Shown piece by piece: positions 1 to 9,622 of a stretch of 64,000 nucleotides of DNA (its first letter is position 1; each line of letters starts with the position of its first letter). Made by a program: the position numbers and the translations under genes. Where the stretch lies: assembly GCA_031374115.1 (NCBI GenBank), contig JANMNO010000117.1, positions 10,676-74,675 on the forward strand, in the 5' to 3' direction. The notes below the pieces were generated by a model, which did no database searches, was not told the origin of the DNA, and worked only from the letters and a program-made list of their open reading frames with translations. The stretch is from JAKFWF01 sp031374115 (GTDB lineage: Bacteria > Pseudomonadota > Alphaproteobacteria > Rhizobiales > Hyphomicrobiaceae).

Positions 1-1170
1 GATGTGGGCAATGACGGAGCCGAACAAGTCGCCGCCATCGGTCGTGCGTTCGGCTGCGAACGTGCGCGCTGCGCGCCCGTTATAGGAGCGCACATTGGCC
101 GACGGATCTTGCTCGAACGCAGAAAAGCGGCGCACATGCATGACGTCGAGCGAGGCTTTCCATTCGGCACCACCCAGAAACATTTGATCGGGCGGCACAG
201 GCTTATAGGGCGGGGCGCCGAACTTGCTGCTCTCCTGGCCCTCGACACGCGCTTCGTAATGCTCCTTGATCTGATCGACGCGCCGGCGCACGGCTTCATC
301 GGCGCCCTGGTCAAAAGAGATGTCGCTGCCGGCCACGTAGTCGAACAGCGTCTCGAGTTTGTCGTGGAACAGTGGCAACCAATGCTCGACCCCTGGATAG
401 CGCTGGCCCGCACTCACCGCCTGATACAACGGATCATCGACGGTATTGCCGCCAAATAATTCCACGTATCGCGATCGGAACAGCTTCTCCGCTTCGGCCC
501 CGTAGGCAACTTCGCTGATCGGCATCAATACGAGCTTCTGCACGAGCTTCGAGGTACGCTGCGTCTCGGCATCGAACGTTTTGATCGACTCCAGCGTGTC
601 GCCGAAGAAATCCATCCGCACCGGGCTCAGGCGTCCAGGGGGAAACAGATCGAGGATGCCGCCGCGTACGGCAAATTCACCGGCGTCCATCACCTTCCCG
701 GTTCGCGAGAAGCCAGCCGCAGCAAGACGTTGAATCAGCCGGTTGAGATCAATGCGTTGGCCCGGCGCCATTGGGCGCAACGATTGGCGGACGAAAGTTC
801 GCGGCGGCAGCTTCTGCAAAATCGCATTGACGGTAGTCAAAACGATCGTCGGTTCCTTAGCGCGCGCCATGACGAGCTTTGCCAGCGCCGTGATGCGCTT
901 GGCTGTGAGTTCCGCATTGGGACCGATGCGATCGTAAGGCACCGTGTCCCAGGCGGGAAACGAGATCACCCGCTGGTTGGGGGCGAAAAATGCCAACGCT
1001 GTTTCGAGCGCGTCGAGCCGCCGGTCGTCGCGCGCCACGTGCAGGATGATGCCGGGCTGACTGGCCGACCCGGCCTCCCGCGCGAGTTGCGCAAGCACGA
1101 GTGCATCGAGCCCCTCAGGGACGCCCGAGAGGGTGATCTCGCGCGATGATGTGGTCGCAATATCGTTCAT
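1..1170 (-). CDS. mfd: Transcription-repair coupling factor Mfd, N-terminal part
   Basis: Mfd is the ATP-dependent translocase that removes RNA polymerase stalled at DNA lesions and recruits UvrA. Only the first 390 codons lie in the window; the frame is open to the left edge, so the RNAP-binding, helicase and C-terminal domains are outside. The visible part is the UvrB-homology module, beginning MNDIATTSSREITL and containing the characteristic FPAWDTVPYDRIGPN stretch and a VRGGILDLFPPG-type segment. The ATG at 1170 lies 23 nt after the sdhE stop, so the two are probably co-transcribed. The sdhE-mfd pair divergent from recG is typical of Rhizobiales (recalled). Confidence 0.95.
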   Translation of the reverse strand, partial: MNDIATTSSREITLSGVPEGLDALVLAQLAREAGSASQPGIILHVARDDRRLDALETALAFFAPNQRVISFPAWDTVPYDRIGPNAELTAKRITALAKLVMARAKEPTIVLTTVNAILQKLPPRTFVRQSLRPMAPGQRIDLNRLIQRLAAAGFSRTGKVMDAGEFAVRGGILDLFPPGRLSPVRMDFFGDTLESIKTFDAETQRTSKLVQKLVLMPISEVAYGAEAEKLFRSRYVELFGGNTVDDPLYQAVSAGQRYPGVEHWLPLFHDKLETLFDYVAGSDISFDQGADEAVRRRVDQIKEHYEARVEGQESSKFGAPPYKPVPPDQMFLGGAEWKASLDVMHVRRFSAFEQDPSANVRSYNGRAARTFAAERTTDGGDLFGSVIAHI

Positions 1171-1193
1171 GGTGCTGCTTCGCAACGTTTGGA

Positions 1194-1469
1194 TCAGTTG
1201 ACCGGTTCGTCGAGGTTGTGAAAACCACGCAGGGCGCCGATGAGACCGCCGAATTCGCTTTGCTGCATGATCTTTGGATCGAGGATCCAGGCCTGCAGGT
1301 CGGGATCGGGCAGCTGGATCAGCTTTTCGAACAGGCCGAGATCGGGATCGATCATCGCCGCGAGCTTCGCATCGGCATAGCGGCCGAGCATCCAGTCCAT
1401 TTCCTTCGTGCCGCGGTGGCTCGCGCGAAATGCCGCGCGGCGGCGCCGGACGTCGAGTTGATCGGACAT
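1194..1469 (-). CDS. sdhE: SdhE/SDHAF2-type FAD assembly factor
   Basis: Small protein of 91 residues (DUF339/Sdh5) that assists covalent flavinylation of the succinate dehydrogenase flavoprotein in the cytoplasm. The diagnostic RGxxE motif is present as RGTKEMD near residue 18-24, followed by DWMLGRYAD and the family-typical LPDPDLQAW. The open frame extends further upstream, but the ATG at 1469 (MSDQLDVRRRR) gives the usual family length and the extension is not family-like. It lies just upstream of mfd and divergent from recG. Confidence 0.9.
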   Translation of the reverse strand: MSDQLDVRRRRAAFRASHRGTKEMDWMLGRYADAKLAAMIDPDLGLFEKLIQLPDPDLQAWILDPKIMQQSEFGGLIGALRGFHNLDEPVN

Positions 1470-1645
1470 TGGCTGCCTTTCAGTTGTACCGTACAAAACG
1501 CAATTCGCCCGGACGACCCCAGAAAGGCCCCGGTTCACCTGCCGCTTGCCCGCGGCAGAAACGTGGTATAGCCGCCTCTCGTGGCGTCGCAAAGGGCACA
1601 ATCGCAAGGCTCCCGCGACCCGTTCGCTTGGACGACAAGAGACGC

Positions 1646-3760
1646 ATGCGCCCAGACGCCTTCATTCCGTTGTTCGCATCCGCCCAGTCGCTGGCCGGGA
1701 TTGGGCCGCGCATCGTATCGCTCCTGAAGAAAGCCATTCGCCTGCAGCCCGGCACGCCCGAGCCCCGCGTGATCGATCTGATCTGGCACACCCCAACCGG
1801 CGTCATCGACCGGCGTGCCCAGCCGACCGTTGCCGGTGCTGTCGCCGGCACGATCGCGACATTCGAGTTGCGCGTGCTCAAGCATCGTCCGCCGCCTCGG
1901 GGCAACAACAAAGCGCCGTATAAGATCACGTGCGAGGATGACACTGGCAAACTGGATTTGGTGTTCTTCCGGGCCGAGCGCAAGTTCATCGAGCGTCAAC
2001 TGCCGGAGGGCGAAATCCGTTTCATTTCCGGCCGGGTCGAAGCCTATGGCGACAAGCTGCAGATCACGCATCCAGATTACATCGTCGCGCCCGACAAACG
2101 CGACGAACTACCATTGCTGGAACCGGTCTACGGATTGACGGCGGGCCTATCCGGCAAAGTCCTGCTCAAAGCGATCCGCCAAGGCGTCGATCGAATGCCC
2201 GCGTTGCCTGAATGGCAGGATCCGGCGTGGCTTGCGCAACAAAACTGGCCGGGCTTGCAACAAGCGCTCGCAGCTGTCCATCGACCGGCTGATGCGGCGG
2301 ACATCTCACCTGGATCGCCGGCACGGCAGCGGCTCGCCTATGACGAGTTGCTTGCGGGGCAACTGGCGCTGGCGCTGGTACGCCACAACTACAAAGCCCA
2401 GCGCGGCCGACCGGTGACCGGAGATGGCCGTATTCGCGCTCGCATCGCCGGTGCGCTACCGTTTGAGCTGACCAACTCGCAGCGGACCGCGTTGACCGAA
2501 ATATCGGCCGCCATGGCAGCGCCGAACCGGATGCTTCGGCTGCTGCAGGGCGATGTCGGCTCGGGCAAGACCGTCGTCGCGCTGATGGCGATGGCGATCG
2601 CCGTCGAAGCGGGCGCTCAAGCGTGTCTTATGGCACCAACCGAAGTGCTAGCGCGCCAGCACAGCGAGACGATCGGGCCCTTAGCCGACAAAGCAGGATT
2701 GCGGCTTGGGCTCTTGACCGGACGCGAAAAGGGCCGGCCTCGCAAACTCGTTCTCGAACACCTTGCCAATGGCGAAATCGACATCCTGGTCGGCACGCAT
2801 GCGCTGTTCCAGGATGACGTCGTGTTCCGCGATTTGGCGTTTGCGGTGATCGACGAGCAGCATCGCTTCGGCGTTCATCAGCGACTGGCACTTCAAACCA
2901 AGGGCGGCGGCGGTGGCGCAAACGTCCTGGTGATGACCGCGACGCCGATCCCGCGTACACTTTTGATGACGCACTACGGCGACCTTGAAGTTTCCCGGCT
3001 TACCGAGAAGCCCGCCGGGCGCAAGCCGGTGCAAACAACGCTCGCCTCTCTCGATCGGCTCGAAGCTGTGATCGACGGTCTGCGCCGCGCGGCATCGGAG
3101 GGTGCGCAGATTTACTGGGTGTGCCCGTTGATTGAAAGCTCAGACGTGTCGGAGCTGGCGGCTGCCGAAGAACGCGCGGCGCACTTGACCCAGATTTTCG
3201 GCAGCGCGGTTGGCCTTCTGCACGGCGCGATGACCGGCCCCGCCAAGGACGCCGTGATGGCAGCCTTCACCGAAAACAAGTTAAAAATCCTGGTGTCGAC
3301 GACCGTAATCGAAGTTGGTGTCAACGTGCCGAATGCGTCGATCATGGTAATCGAGCACGCCGAGCGTTTTGGCCTGGCGCAGCTGCATCAGTTGCGGGGT
3401 CGCGTCGGGCGCGGCAGCCGCCAGTCGTTTTGCGTTCTACTGTACAAGGGACCGCTGGGGGAAACGGCGGAGCAACGCCTCAAGATGATGCGCGATACAG
3501 AAGACGGCTTTCTCATCGCGGAGAAGGATTTGGAGCTTCGCGGCGGTGGCGAAGTGATGGGCGCGCGTCAATCCGGCGTCCCCGAATTTCGCATTGCCGA
3601 GGTGCCAGGCTATGCCGATCTGCTGGCAGCAGCACGGGACGATGCGAATCTCATCCTCCAACGGGACCCCAAACTGCTCAGCCCACGCGGCGAAGCGCTC
3701 CGCCACCTGCTCTATCTGTTTGAGTGCGACGAAGCCGTGCGCCTCTTCCGCGCCGCTTGA
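1646..3760 (+). CDS. recG: ATP-dependent DNA helicase RecG
   Basis: Branch-migrating helicase that regresses stalled forks and processes Holliday junctions. At 704 residues it has normal RecG length. The order is an N-terminal wedge/OB region (about 1-270), Walker A GDVGSGKT (about 302-309), Walker B DEQH (about 402-405), motif III VMTATPIPRT (about 429-438), and the C-terminal helicase half with QLRGRVGRG. I chose the ATG at 1646 (MRPDAFIPLF) because upstream codons in the same frame run through the sdhE promoter side and are not RecG-like. The TGA stop abuts the convergent DUF502 stop with no bases between. Confidence 0.95.
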   Translation: MRPDAFIPLFASAQSLAGIGPRIVSLLKKAIRLQPGTPEPRVIDLIWHTPTGVIDRRAQPTVAGAVAGTIATFELRVLKHRPPPRGNNKAPYKITCEDDTGKLDLVFFRAERKFIERQLPEGEIRFISGRVEAYGDKLQITHPDYIVAPDKRDELPLLEPVYGLTAGLSGKVLLKAIRQGVDRMPALPEWQDPAWLAQQNWPGLQQALAAVHRPADAADISPGSPARQRLAYDELLAGQLALALVRHNYKAQRGRPVTGDGRIRARIAGALPFELTNSQRTALTEISAAMAAPNRMLRLLQGDVGSGKTVVALMAMAIAVEAGAQACLMAPTEVLARQHSETIGPLADKAGLRLGLLTGREKGRPRKLVLEHLANGEIDILVGTHALFQDDVVFRDLAFAVIDEQHRFGVHQRLALQTKGGGGGANVLVMTATPIPRTLLMTHYGDLEVSRLTEKPAGRKPVQTTLASLDRLEAVIDGLRRAASEGAQIYWVCPLIESSDVSELAAAEERAAHLTQIFGSAVGLLHGAMTGPAKDAVMAAFTENKLKILVSTTVIEVGVNVPNASIMVIEHAERFGLAQLHQLRGRVGRGSRQSFCVLLYKGPLGETAEQRLKMMRDTEDGFLIAEKDLELRGGGEVMGARQSGVPEFRIAEVPGYADLLAAARDDANLILQRDPKLLSPRGEALRHLLYLFECDEAVRLFRAA

Positions 3761-4576
3761 TCAAGCCGCCGGCTGTATCGTTGGAATGTTGCCCCTCGCC
3801 TTGGCTTTCGCTGCGACGGTGGCAAGCTCGGCAAGTTTCTTTTGCGCGTCGGGCGTCACCATGCCGGCGGAAATGACGATCTTTGCCGCGTCTTCGACAG
3901 TCATGTTAAGGAACGTCACGTCCTTGCGCGGCACAAAACAGACGAACCCTGTCGGGGGCACGATACCTGTGGCCATGAAGACGGTCACAAGTTCGCCCTC
4001 ACCACCCGGCTTCACGGCGGCGATCTCGCCCGTGGTCTCGCCGGTCACGAACACGATCGACCAGAGGCCCTTTGACGGGAACTCAATCAGGCCGACCTTC
4101 TGGAAGTTCGCCGTTGGACCGGAAGCCGAAATAACGCTTTCGAAGATCTGCTGCACCGCCCGATAGACGTTGCGGACGATCGGCATCCGACCGAGGAACA
4201 GATCACCGTAGCTGATCAGCGTGCGGCCCAGCAGGTTTGCGGCGAGTGCACCGATCAGCATCAAGCTGATGATCGCAAACACCAGTCCGATGCCTGGCAC
4301 CGCAAATGGCAAATAGGTGTCGGGATTATAGATCCTGGGAACGAACGGTTTGATCCATGCGTCGACGATATTGACGAACCAGTTGGCCGCATAGAGCGTG
4401 ATGGTGACCGGCCCGACGACGAGTAAACCTGTCAGGAAGTAATTCCGCAACCTCGCGCCGATGTGCAACCGTTGATCGGTCGGTGCTGGTTCGGAAAGCT
4501 TGGCGAGAACGGATCTTCCGTCGCCGCCCGCAGACGCGCCAAGTTCATTCGGTTTTGGAGTTCGTGGATTGTGCAT
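3761..4576 (-). CDS. DUF502 family inner-membrane protein
   Basis: Protein of 271 residues of the DUF502 family. Two hydrophobic spans are visible in the N-terminal half (NYFLTGLLVVGPVTITLYAA and the segment around GIGLVFAIISLMLIGALAA), followed by the family-typical GRMPIVRNVYRAVQQI and a soluble domain with FVPRKDVTFLNM. The biochemical role of the family is not established. I chose the ATG at 4576 rather than an upstream TTG at 4606 because GGGA lies 7 nt before it. The neighbourhood recG-DUF502-glmS is a known rhizobial order, but this gives no functional link. Confidence 0.85.
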   Translation of the reverse strand: MHNPRTPKPNELGASAGGDGRSVLAKLSEPAPTDQRLHIGARLRNYFLTGLLVVGPVTITLYAANWFVNIVDAWIKPFVPRIYNPDTYLPFAVPGIGLVFAIISLMLIGALAANLLGRTLISYGDLFLGRMPIVRNVYRAVQQIFESVISASGPTANFQKVGLIEFPSKGLWSIVFVTGETTGEIAAVKPGGEGELVTVFMATGIVPPTGFVCFVPRKDVTFLNMTVEDAAKIVISAGMVTPDAQKKLAELATVAAKAKARGNIPTIQPAA

Positions 4577-4677
4577 TAATGGGTCCCGCGTTTGATCGCG
4601 CGACAATCTAACGATTTAACAAGCCTTGGCAAAGCCTTATGAGCCGGCAACGGCGCGGCGGCAGCGTTACTGGGTCA

Positions 4678-5901
4678 TTACTGGGACAACGGCTGACAAT
4701 CGTGACCGGCCTTGAGCAGTTTGGGGCAGAGATCTTTCCATTCCGCGGCATCGGCGAACGGACCAAAGCTCAAACGATGGAGCGTACCAAAGCCGCCTGC
4801 AGAAACCGCGACGATCGATGCCTCCCGACCGGCCAGATCGGGACCTAGTTGCTGCTTCAATTGTGCGGCAACCGACTGCGCTTCCTCTCGGCTCTTCAGC
4901 TGCGCAACTTGCAGCGTGAAGCGAGCATTACCCTTCGCCGGAGCGGCTGCTGCAGTCGCTGGCGGCGACGCAATGCTCGCCACCTTTGCAGGCACCTTCG
5001 TGGGCTGCGCTGGTTGCTGCGCGGAACCAGCCGGCGCCGAAGCTCCGCTCGCCGGCTTGATCTTCTGCGCCGGTGTCTTCACTTCGGTGCCAGCACTCCA
5101 AGCCGATGCCGAAATTTCCGCTTTTGGCGCCGAAGGTGTTGCGGTGGCAGCCGCTGCCGTACCGCTCGACCCGCCGAACAGATTTCCAAAGAAGGAACCT
5201 ATGCCACCGCTGCTCGATGGCGCTGGCTCAATGGCTGGCGCCAAACCTGCAGATGGTGTCTCGGGCGGTATGCTGCCGGTTCGCGACGGGCTGGGAGACG
5301 ACCCCGGCTCGGTGAGCTTGGCCGTGGCGGCGGTCGAGATCGACTGTGATTTCATACCCTCGGCATCGGCCTGATCTGGTAACCCGGCGTCACGATAAGC
5401 GGCAATTCGGTTTTGCATGGCATCGGCGCGGTCGCTCTCGGTCAAGCCGTTCTTGATCCACAAGGCGTGCGTCAGATCTTCGATCGCAAGCGCAGGCTTT
5501 GCCTGCTTGCGATAGGCGATGCCGCGTTGATGGTGGGCGCGCGCCATGAGCGACGATGGCAAGCTCCCGCCGGTTAGCGCGGCGGTGAACTGTTGAACGG
5601 CTTGATCGTGCTTGCCAGCTTGCAGTGCCGCGGTGCCAGCGTCGATCTGCTGCTGGGCGACAGCCGGATCCTTCTTCGCCGCCGTGGCCGGTTCGGCCGC
5701 AGGCTTCGTATTCGGCTTCTTCTTCGCTTGTTTGGGAGCTTCCGGTGTGGCGGGCGCAGCCGTCTGCTGCGCAGGTGCTTGCTGCTGGGCGAATGTCGGA
5801 TGCGTGAACGAACAAATTGCCAGAATGCCGATCGCACATGACGGCAACACCCAGCTCCGAACCCCCAGCCCAATCGATGTGCGTTTTCCCCACGCCATCA
5901 T
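4678..5901 (-). CDS. TPR and SPOR domain protein, probably periplasmic
   Basis: Protein of 407 residues with an N-terminal signal/anchor (hydrophobic SWVLPSCAIGILAICSF, then a likely cleavage after FAQ), an Ala/Pro/Lys-rich linker, TPR-like repeats at about 85-185 (AGKHDQAVQQFTAAL, HHQRGIAYRKQAKPALAIED), a long low-complexity Ala/Pro/Ser linker, and a C-terminal SPOR domain (ARFTLQVAQLKSREEAQSVA to the end). SPOR domains bind denuded peptidoglycan at division septa, so a cell-envelope or septal role is inferred. The start at 5901 is preceded by AAGGTCGGGA, whereas a farther upstream ATG at 5961 lacks a ribosome binding site. Confidence 0.8.
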   Translation of the reverse strand: MMAWGKRTSIGLGVRSWVLPSCAIGILAICSFTHPTFAQQQAPAQQTAAPATPEAPKQAKKKPNTKPAAEPATAAKKDPAVAQQQIDAGTAALQAGKHDQAVQQFTAALTGGSLPSSLMARAHHQRGIAYRKQAKPALAIEDLTHALWIKNGLTESDRADAMQNRIAAYRDAGLPDQADAEGMKSQSISTAATAKLTEPGSSPSPSRTGSIPPETPSAGLAPAIEPAPSSSGGIGSFFGNLFGGSSGTAAAATATPSAPKAEISASAWSAGTEVKTPAQKIKPASGASAPAGSAQQPAQPTKVPAKVASIASPPATAAAAPAKGNARFTLQVAQLKSREEAQSVAAQLKQQLGPDLAGREASIVAVSAGGFGTLHRLSFGPFADAAEWKDLCPKLLKAGHDCQPLSQ

Positions 5902-6029
5902 TGTTCCCGACCTTTCAACCTCGCTGATACGCCGCACCCCCTTGACCGCCCGCTCAGTCATAAGTCAATCAGCCGAATGAGGCAAATCGACGACTGTTAT
6001 CTGACGAATTTTCAACCTCTTGTCGGCAA

Positions 6030-7850
6030 CTACTCCACAGTCACGGATTTTGCCAAGTTACGCGGCTGATCGACGTCGGTGCCCATGAATACGGCAGTAT
6101 GATAGGCCATCAACTGCACCGGCACGGCGTAGATCAGCGGACTTGTGAACGGGTGTGCATCAGGCATCTGAATATGTGCGTACACCGGACATCCGGCCGA
6201 CCCCGATTCGGCATTCGTCACGATAATGATCTGGCCGCCGCGCGCTGCCACCTCCTGCACATTCGATATCGTCTTTTCGAACAACTCGTCGTGCGGTGCG
6301 ACCACAATCACTGGAACGTTCTCGTCGATTAGTGCGATCGGGCCGTGCTTCAACTCGCCTGCCGCATAGCCCTCGGCGTGAATGTAGGAGATTTCCTTCA
6401 ACTTCAGCGCGCCTTCCAGCGCCAACGGATAGCTCGACCCGCGACCGAGATAGAGCACATCCTTGGCTTTGCCGAGATAATGGGAAAGCTGTTCGAATAC
6501 AGCTTCCTGACGCAGGATTGTCGTGATGTGGCGCGGCACCTCCATGAGTGCCTGCACCAGTTCCTGCTCTTGCGCCGCTGACAATGTGCCCCGCGCCCGG
6601 CCTAAGGCAATTGCGAGACAGGCGAGCACCGACAGCTGGCAAGTGAACGCTTTGGTCGAGGCAACGCCGATCTCTGGTCCGGCGAGCGTTGGCAGAACCG
6701 CGTCCGACTCCCGCGCGATCGTCGACGTGCGCACATTGACCACGGAGGCAATGCGCTGTCCCTGCGCCCGGCAGTAGCGCAGCGTCGCCAGCGTATCGGC
6801 GGTCTCGCCCGACTGCGATACGAACACCGAGAGCCCGCCCTTCGACAATGGTGCCTCCCGATACCGCAGTTCGGAAGCCACATCGATCTCGACCGGAATG
6901 CGGGCGTATTTTTCGATCCAGTACTTGGCGACGAGACCCGCGTAGTAGGCCGTGCCGCACGCCGAAATGGTGACCCGGCTTACGGTTGCGAGATCGAGCC
7001 CCATGTCCGGAAAGTTGACCCGTCCTTCAGCCATGTCGATGTAGTTGGCGAGCGTATGGCTAATCACTTCCGGCTGCTCGTAGATTTCCTTCGCCATGAA
7101 GTGACGGTGGTTGCCCTTGTCGACGAGCATGCTGCCGGCCGCCGAGCGGATCATCGTGCGCTGCACACGAACGCCGGCGGTGTCGCGCACTTCGAGGCTG
7201 TCGCGCGTGAGGATTGCCCAATCGCCATCCTCGAGATAGGTCACCTGGTCGGTAAACGGAGCAAGTGCGATCGCATCCGAACCCAGATACATTTCGCCGT
7301 CGCCGTGACCAACCGCGAGTGGCGGTCCGTTGCGTGCGCCAATCATCAGATTGTCGTTGCCGGCAAAAATGATCCCCAGCGCAAATGCACCCTGCAGGCG
7401 CGGCAGCACATTGGCGACGGCTTCGATGGGGGCGACGCCACGGCTGAGCTCGCGCGTCAGAAGATGGACCACGGTTTCCGTGTCAGTCTCGGTCTCGAAG
7501 GTGTAGCCATCGGCTGAAAGCTCAGCCTTCAGCTCGCGGAAGTTTTCGATAATGCCGTTATGGACGACCGACACCTTGCCGCTCATATGCGGGTGCGCGT
7601 TACGCTCAACCGGCTTGCCGTGTGTCGCCCACCGGGTATGTCCGATGCCGGTTCGCCCCTTGAGAGGTTCTTCGTGCAATCGCGCTTCCAGGTTGCGCAG
7701 TTTTCCCTCGGCACGGCGGCGTCCCAGATGCCCATTCTCGACGGTCGCAACGCCGGCCGAATCGTAACCGCGATACTCGAGCCGCCGCAGCGCCTCGACG
7801 ATGTCGGCGGCAACCGCTTTCTTGCCAAGAATACCAACGATTCCACACAT
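6030..7850 (-). CDS. glmS: Glutamine--fructose-6-phosphate aminotransferase (isomerizing)
   Basis: GlmS makes glucosamine-6-phosphate from fructose-6-phosphate and glutamine, the first step to UDP-GlcNAc. At 606 residues it has the usual length. It starts MCGIVGILG with the N-terminal nucleophile Cys2, followed by a class II glutaminase domain (to about 220), two SIS domains (SQSGETADT and STKAFTCQL motifs), and the conserved C-terminal tail PRNLAKSVTVE. The ATG at 7850 has AGAGG 7 nt upstream; in-frame codons before it are not family-like. It is downstream of glmU, separated by 175 nt that hold two hairpin repeats. Confidence 0.97.
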   Translation of the reverse strand: MCGIVGILGKKAVAADIVEALRRLEYRGYDSAGVATVENGHLGRRRAEGKLRNLEARLHEEPLKGRTGIGHTRWATHGKPVERNAHPHMSGKVSVVHNGIIENFRELKAELSADGYTFETETDTETVVHLLTRELSRGVAPIEAVANVLPRLQGAFALGIIFAGNDNLMIGARNGPPLAVGHGDGEMYLGSDAIALAPFTDQVTYLEDGDWAILTRDSLEVRDTAGVRVQRTMIRSAAGSMLVDKGNHRHFMAKEIYEQPEVISHTLANYIDMAEGRVNFPDMGLDLATVSRVTISACGTAYYAGLVAKYWIEKYARIPVEIDVASELRYREAPLSKGGLSVFVSQSGETADTLATLRYCRAQGQRIASVVNVRTSTIARESDAVLPTLAGPEIGVASTKAFTCQLSVLACLAIALGRARGTLSAAQEQELVQALMEVPRHITTILRQEAVFEQLSHYLGKAKDVLYLGRGSSYPLALEGALKLKEISYIHAEGYAAGELKHGPIALIDENVPVIVVAPHDELFEKTISNVQEVAARGGQIIIVTNAESGSAGCPVYAHIQMPDAHPFTSPLIYAVPVQLMAYHTAVFMGTDVDQPRNLAKSVTVE

Positions 7851-7920
7851 TTCAAACCTCTGTCCGGACGCTTCGGCACCCTGATAAGTGTTTCGCGGCG
7901 CTACTCTCAAGTAAATCTTT

Positions 7921-8012
7921 GTTGGCGATTGCGACACCGCTGCGCGGCGCCGGCCGCAATCGTATCTTCTGTTGGCGATTGCGACACCGCTGCGCGGTGC
8001 CGGCCGCAATCG
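7921..8012. repeat. Two tandem 50-bp hairpin units between glmU and glmS
   Basis: Two nearly identical units repeat with an exact period of 50 bp (7921-7962 and 7971-8012; one substitution, GGCGCC versus GGTGCC). Each has 8-bp arms CGATTGCG/CGCAATCG at 7926-7933/7955-7962 and 7976-7983/8005-8012 around a GC-rich 21-nt loop that itself contains CCGC-TGC-GCGG. In the glmU-glmS transcript each unit would fold into a stable stem-loop. There is no U-tract, so this is not a simple terminator. It could be a REP-type element, an RNA-processing site or an attenuator; only the sequence pattern is certain. Confidence 0.85.
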
Positions 8013-8025
8013 CTAAATCACTCTC

Positions 8026-9387
8026 CTACCCTGCCTTGGAAGCATTGCGTCTCGCCATCATGACCCGGAACTTCTCGGCCCAGCCCTCGCGGATGTCCTG
8101 CGTATTACGCTCCAACGCCAATGCGTTGTCCGGCACATTCTTGGTGATCACGCTGCCGGATCCGACAAATGCGCCGGCGCCGATCCGGACCGGCGCCACC
8201 AGGGATGAGTTGGAGCCGACAAAGGCGCCGGCCCCGATCTCTGTTTTGGACTTGTTGAACCCGTCATAGTTACAAAAAATCGTTCCAGCGCCGATGTTGG
8301 CCTTTGCACCGACCGTGCCATCGCCAAGGTATGCGAGATGGTTGGCCTTCGCGCCGGCCGCCATCGCAACGTTCTTGACCTCGACGAAGTTGCCGATGTG
8401 AACCTCCGCGCCCAAATCAGCGCCAGGCCGCAGCCGGGCAAAGGGGCCGATCCGTGCACCCTTTCCGATCCGCGCGCCCTCGATATGGCAATTCGCCTTG
8501 ATCTCGACACCATCCTCGACGATGACGCCCGGCCCGAAAAACACGTTCGGTTCGATGACGACATCGCGCCCGATCACCGTGTCATGGCTGAACCACACCG
8601 TCATTGGTGCGATGAGGGTCGCGCCTTCGGCCATCACGCCGGCACGTCTGCGGCGCTGCCAGATCGCCTCTGCTTCGGCAAGCTGATCGCGCGCGTTGAC
8701 GCCGAGGACTTCGTTCTCGGTGCACACCACGACGCCGGCGCGCAATCCCCGCTCACGGGCGATCTCGACTGCATCAGTCAGATAGTATTCGCCCTTGACG
8801 TTGGCATTGCCGATCGCGTCCAGGATCGACAGCAGGTCCGGACAACGGAAGGCAAGAACGCCCGAGTTGCATAGGGTGATCTTGCGTTCTTCTTCGCTCG
8901 CTTCCCGATCTTCGCGGATCGACAACAACGCACCGTCGTTGGCAGTGATGAGACGGCCATAGCCGGCGGGCTCGGCCGCATGAAAGCCCAGCACGGCAAC
9001 GGCCGCGCCTGCGTCCAGCGCCTCCTTCAACCGCGTTATCGTCTCAGAGCGGATCAAAGGCGTGTCGGCATAGAGAACCATCGTGTCACCCTCGTGCGCC
9101 GCAATCGCCGATCTCGCGGCGAGGACTGCATCGGCGGTGCCGCGCTGCTCGGCTTGTATAAACACGGTCGATTTTGGCGCATGCGCACGTGCTTCCTGGG
9201 CGACATCGTCCATGCCCGGGCCGGCGACAACCACCGGCGCTTCGCAACCGCTCTGCTGCGCCAGTTTCAGCACGTGCGCCAGCATCGAAAGGCCGGCGAC
9301 CCGGTGCAACACCTTGGGCATCGCCGACTTCATCCGCGTGCCTTTGCCGGCCGCAAGAACGATGGCTTGGAAGGGCACTGTCTGCAT
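8026..9387 (-). CDS. glmU: Bifunctional N-acetylglucosamine-1-phosphate uridyltransferase / glucosamine-1-phosphate acetyltransferase
   Basis: GlmU catalyses the last two steps of UDP-GlcNAc synthesis for peptidoglycan and lipopolysaccharide. It has 453 residues, the usual length. The N-terminal nucleotidyltransferase shows LAAGKGTRMKSAMPKVLH (about 12-29) and YADTPLI. The C-terminal left-handed beta-helix is seen as many hexapeptide repeats (IGPFARLRPGADLGAEVHIGNFVEVKN region) and the acetyltransferase signature NHLAYLGD. It is upstream of glmS on the same strand, so both UDP-GlcNAc steps are probably expressed together. Confidence 0.97.
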   Translation of the reverse strand: MQTVPFQAIVLAAGKGTRMKSAMPKVLHRVAGLSMLAHVLKLAQQSGCEAPVVVAGPGMDDVAQEARAHAPKSTVFIQAEQRGTADAVLAARSAIAAHEGDTMVLYADTPLIRSETITRLKEALDAGAAVAVLGFHAAEPAGYGRLITANDGALLSIREDREASEEERKITLCNSGVLAFRCPDLLSILDAIGNANVKGEYYLTDAVEIARERGLRAGVVVCTENEVLGVNARDQLAEAEAIWQRRRRAGVMAEGATLIAPMTVWFSHDTVIGRDVVIEPNVFFGPGVIVEDGVEIKANCHIEGARIGKGARIGPFARLRPGADLGAEVHIGNFVEVKNVAMAAGAKANHLAYLGDGTVGAKANIGAGTIFCNYDGFNKSKTEIGAGAFVGSNSSLVAPVRIGAGAFVGSGSVITKNVPDNALALERNTQDIREGWAEKFRVMMARRNASKAG

Positions 9388-9555
9388 GTATCAGCCTCGT
9401 TAACGGAACGATGTACGGTGATCGTTAGAAGAGGGATGTGGCAAGATCCATGCCGTGGTTTGCCGCAACCCGTACCGCTCTGCGACAACTGCCTGATGTA
9501 GACGCAGCAGCGCCACTGTCCACAGACGCACGGTGCAATGCCAACGCTGGATGTT

Positions 9556-9573
9556 GACGGCGCAGCCGCCGTC
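9556..9573. other. Perfect 7-bp inverted repeat upstream of SPOR gene
   Basis: GACGGCG-CAGC-CGCCGTC forms a tight stem-loop 50 nt upstream of the ATG of the plus-strand SPOR gene and within the divergent region shared with glmU. It could be an operator or a 5'-UTR hairpin. There is no T-run after it, so a terminator is unlikely. Confidence 0.4.
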
Positions 9574-9622
9574 TCCAAACACTTCTAGCATCAAACAACC
9601 GATTCGCAGCGGAGTGCACGTG

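Noticed and set aside
730..1149. Open plus-strand frame of 139 codons
   Set aside because: Antisense to mfd, whose UvrB-like sequence is clear in the minus frame.
3757..3764. TTGATCAA palindrome at the recG/DUF502 stops
   Set aside because: Formed simply by two abutting TGA stops on opposite strands.
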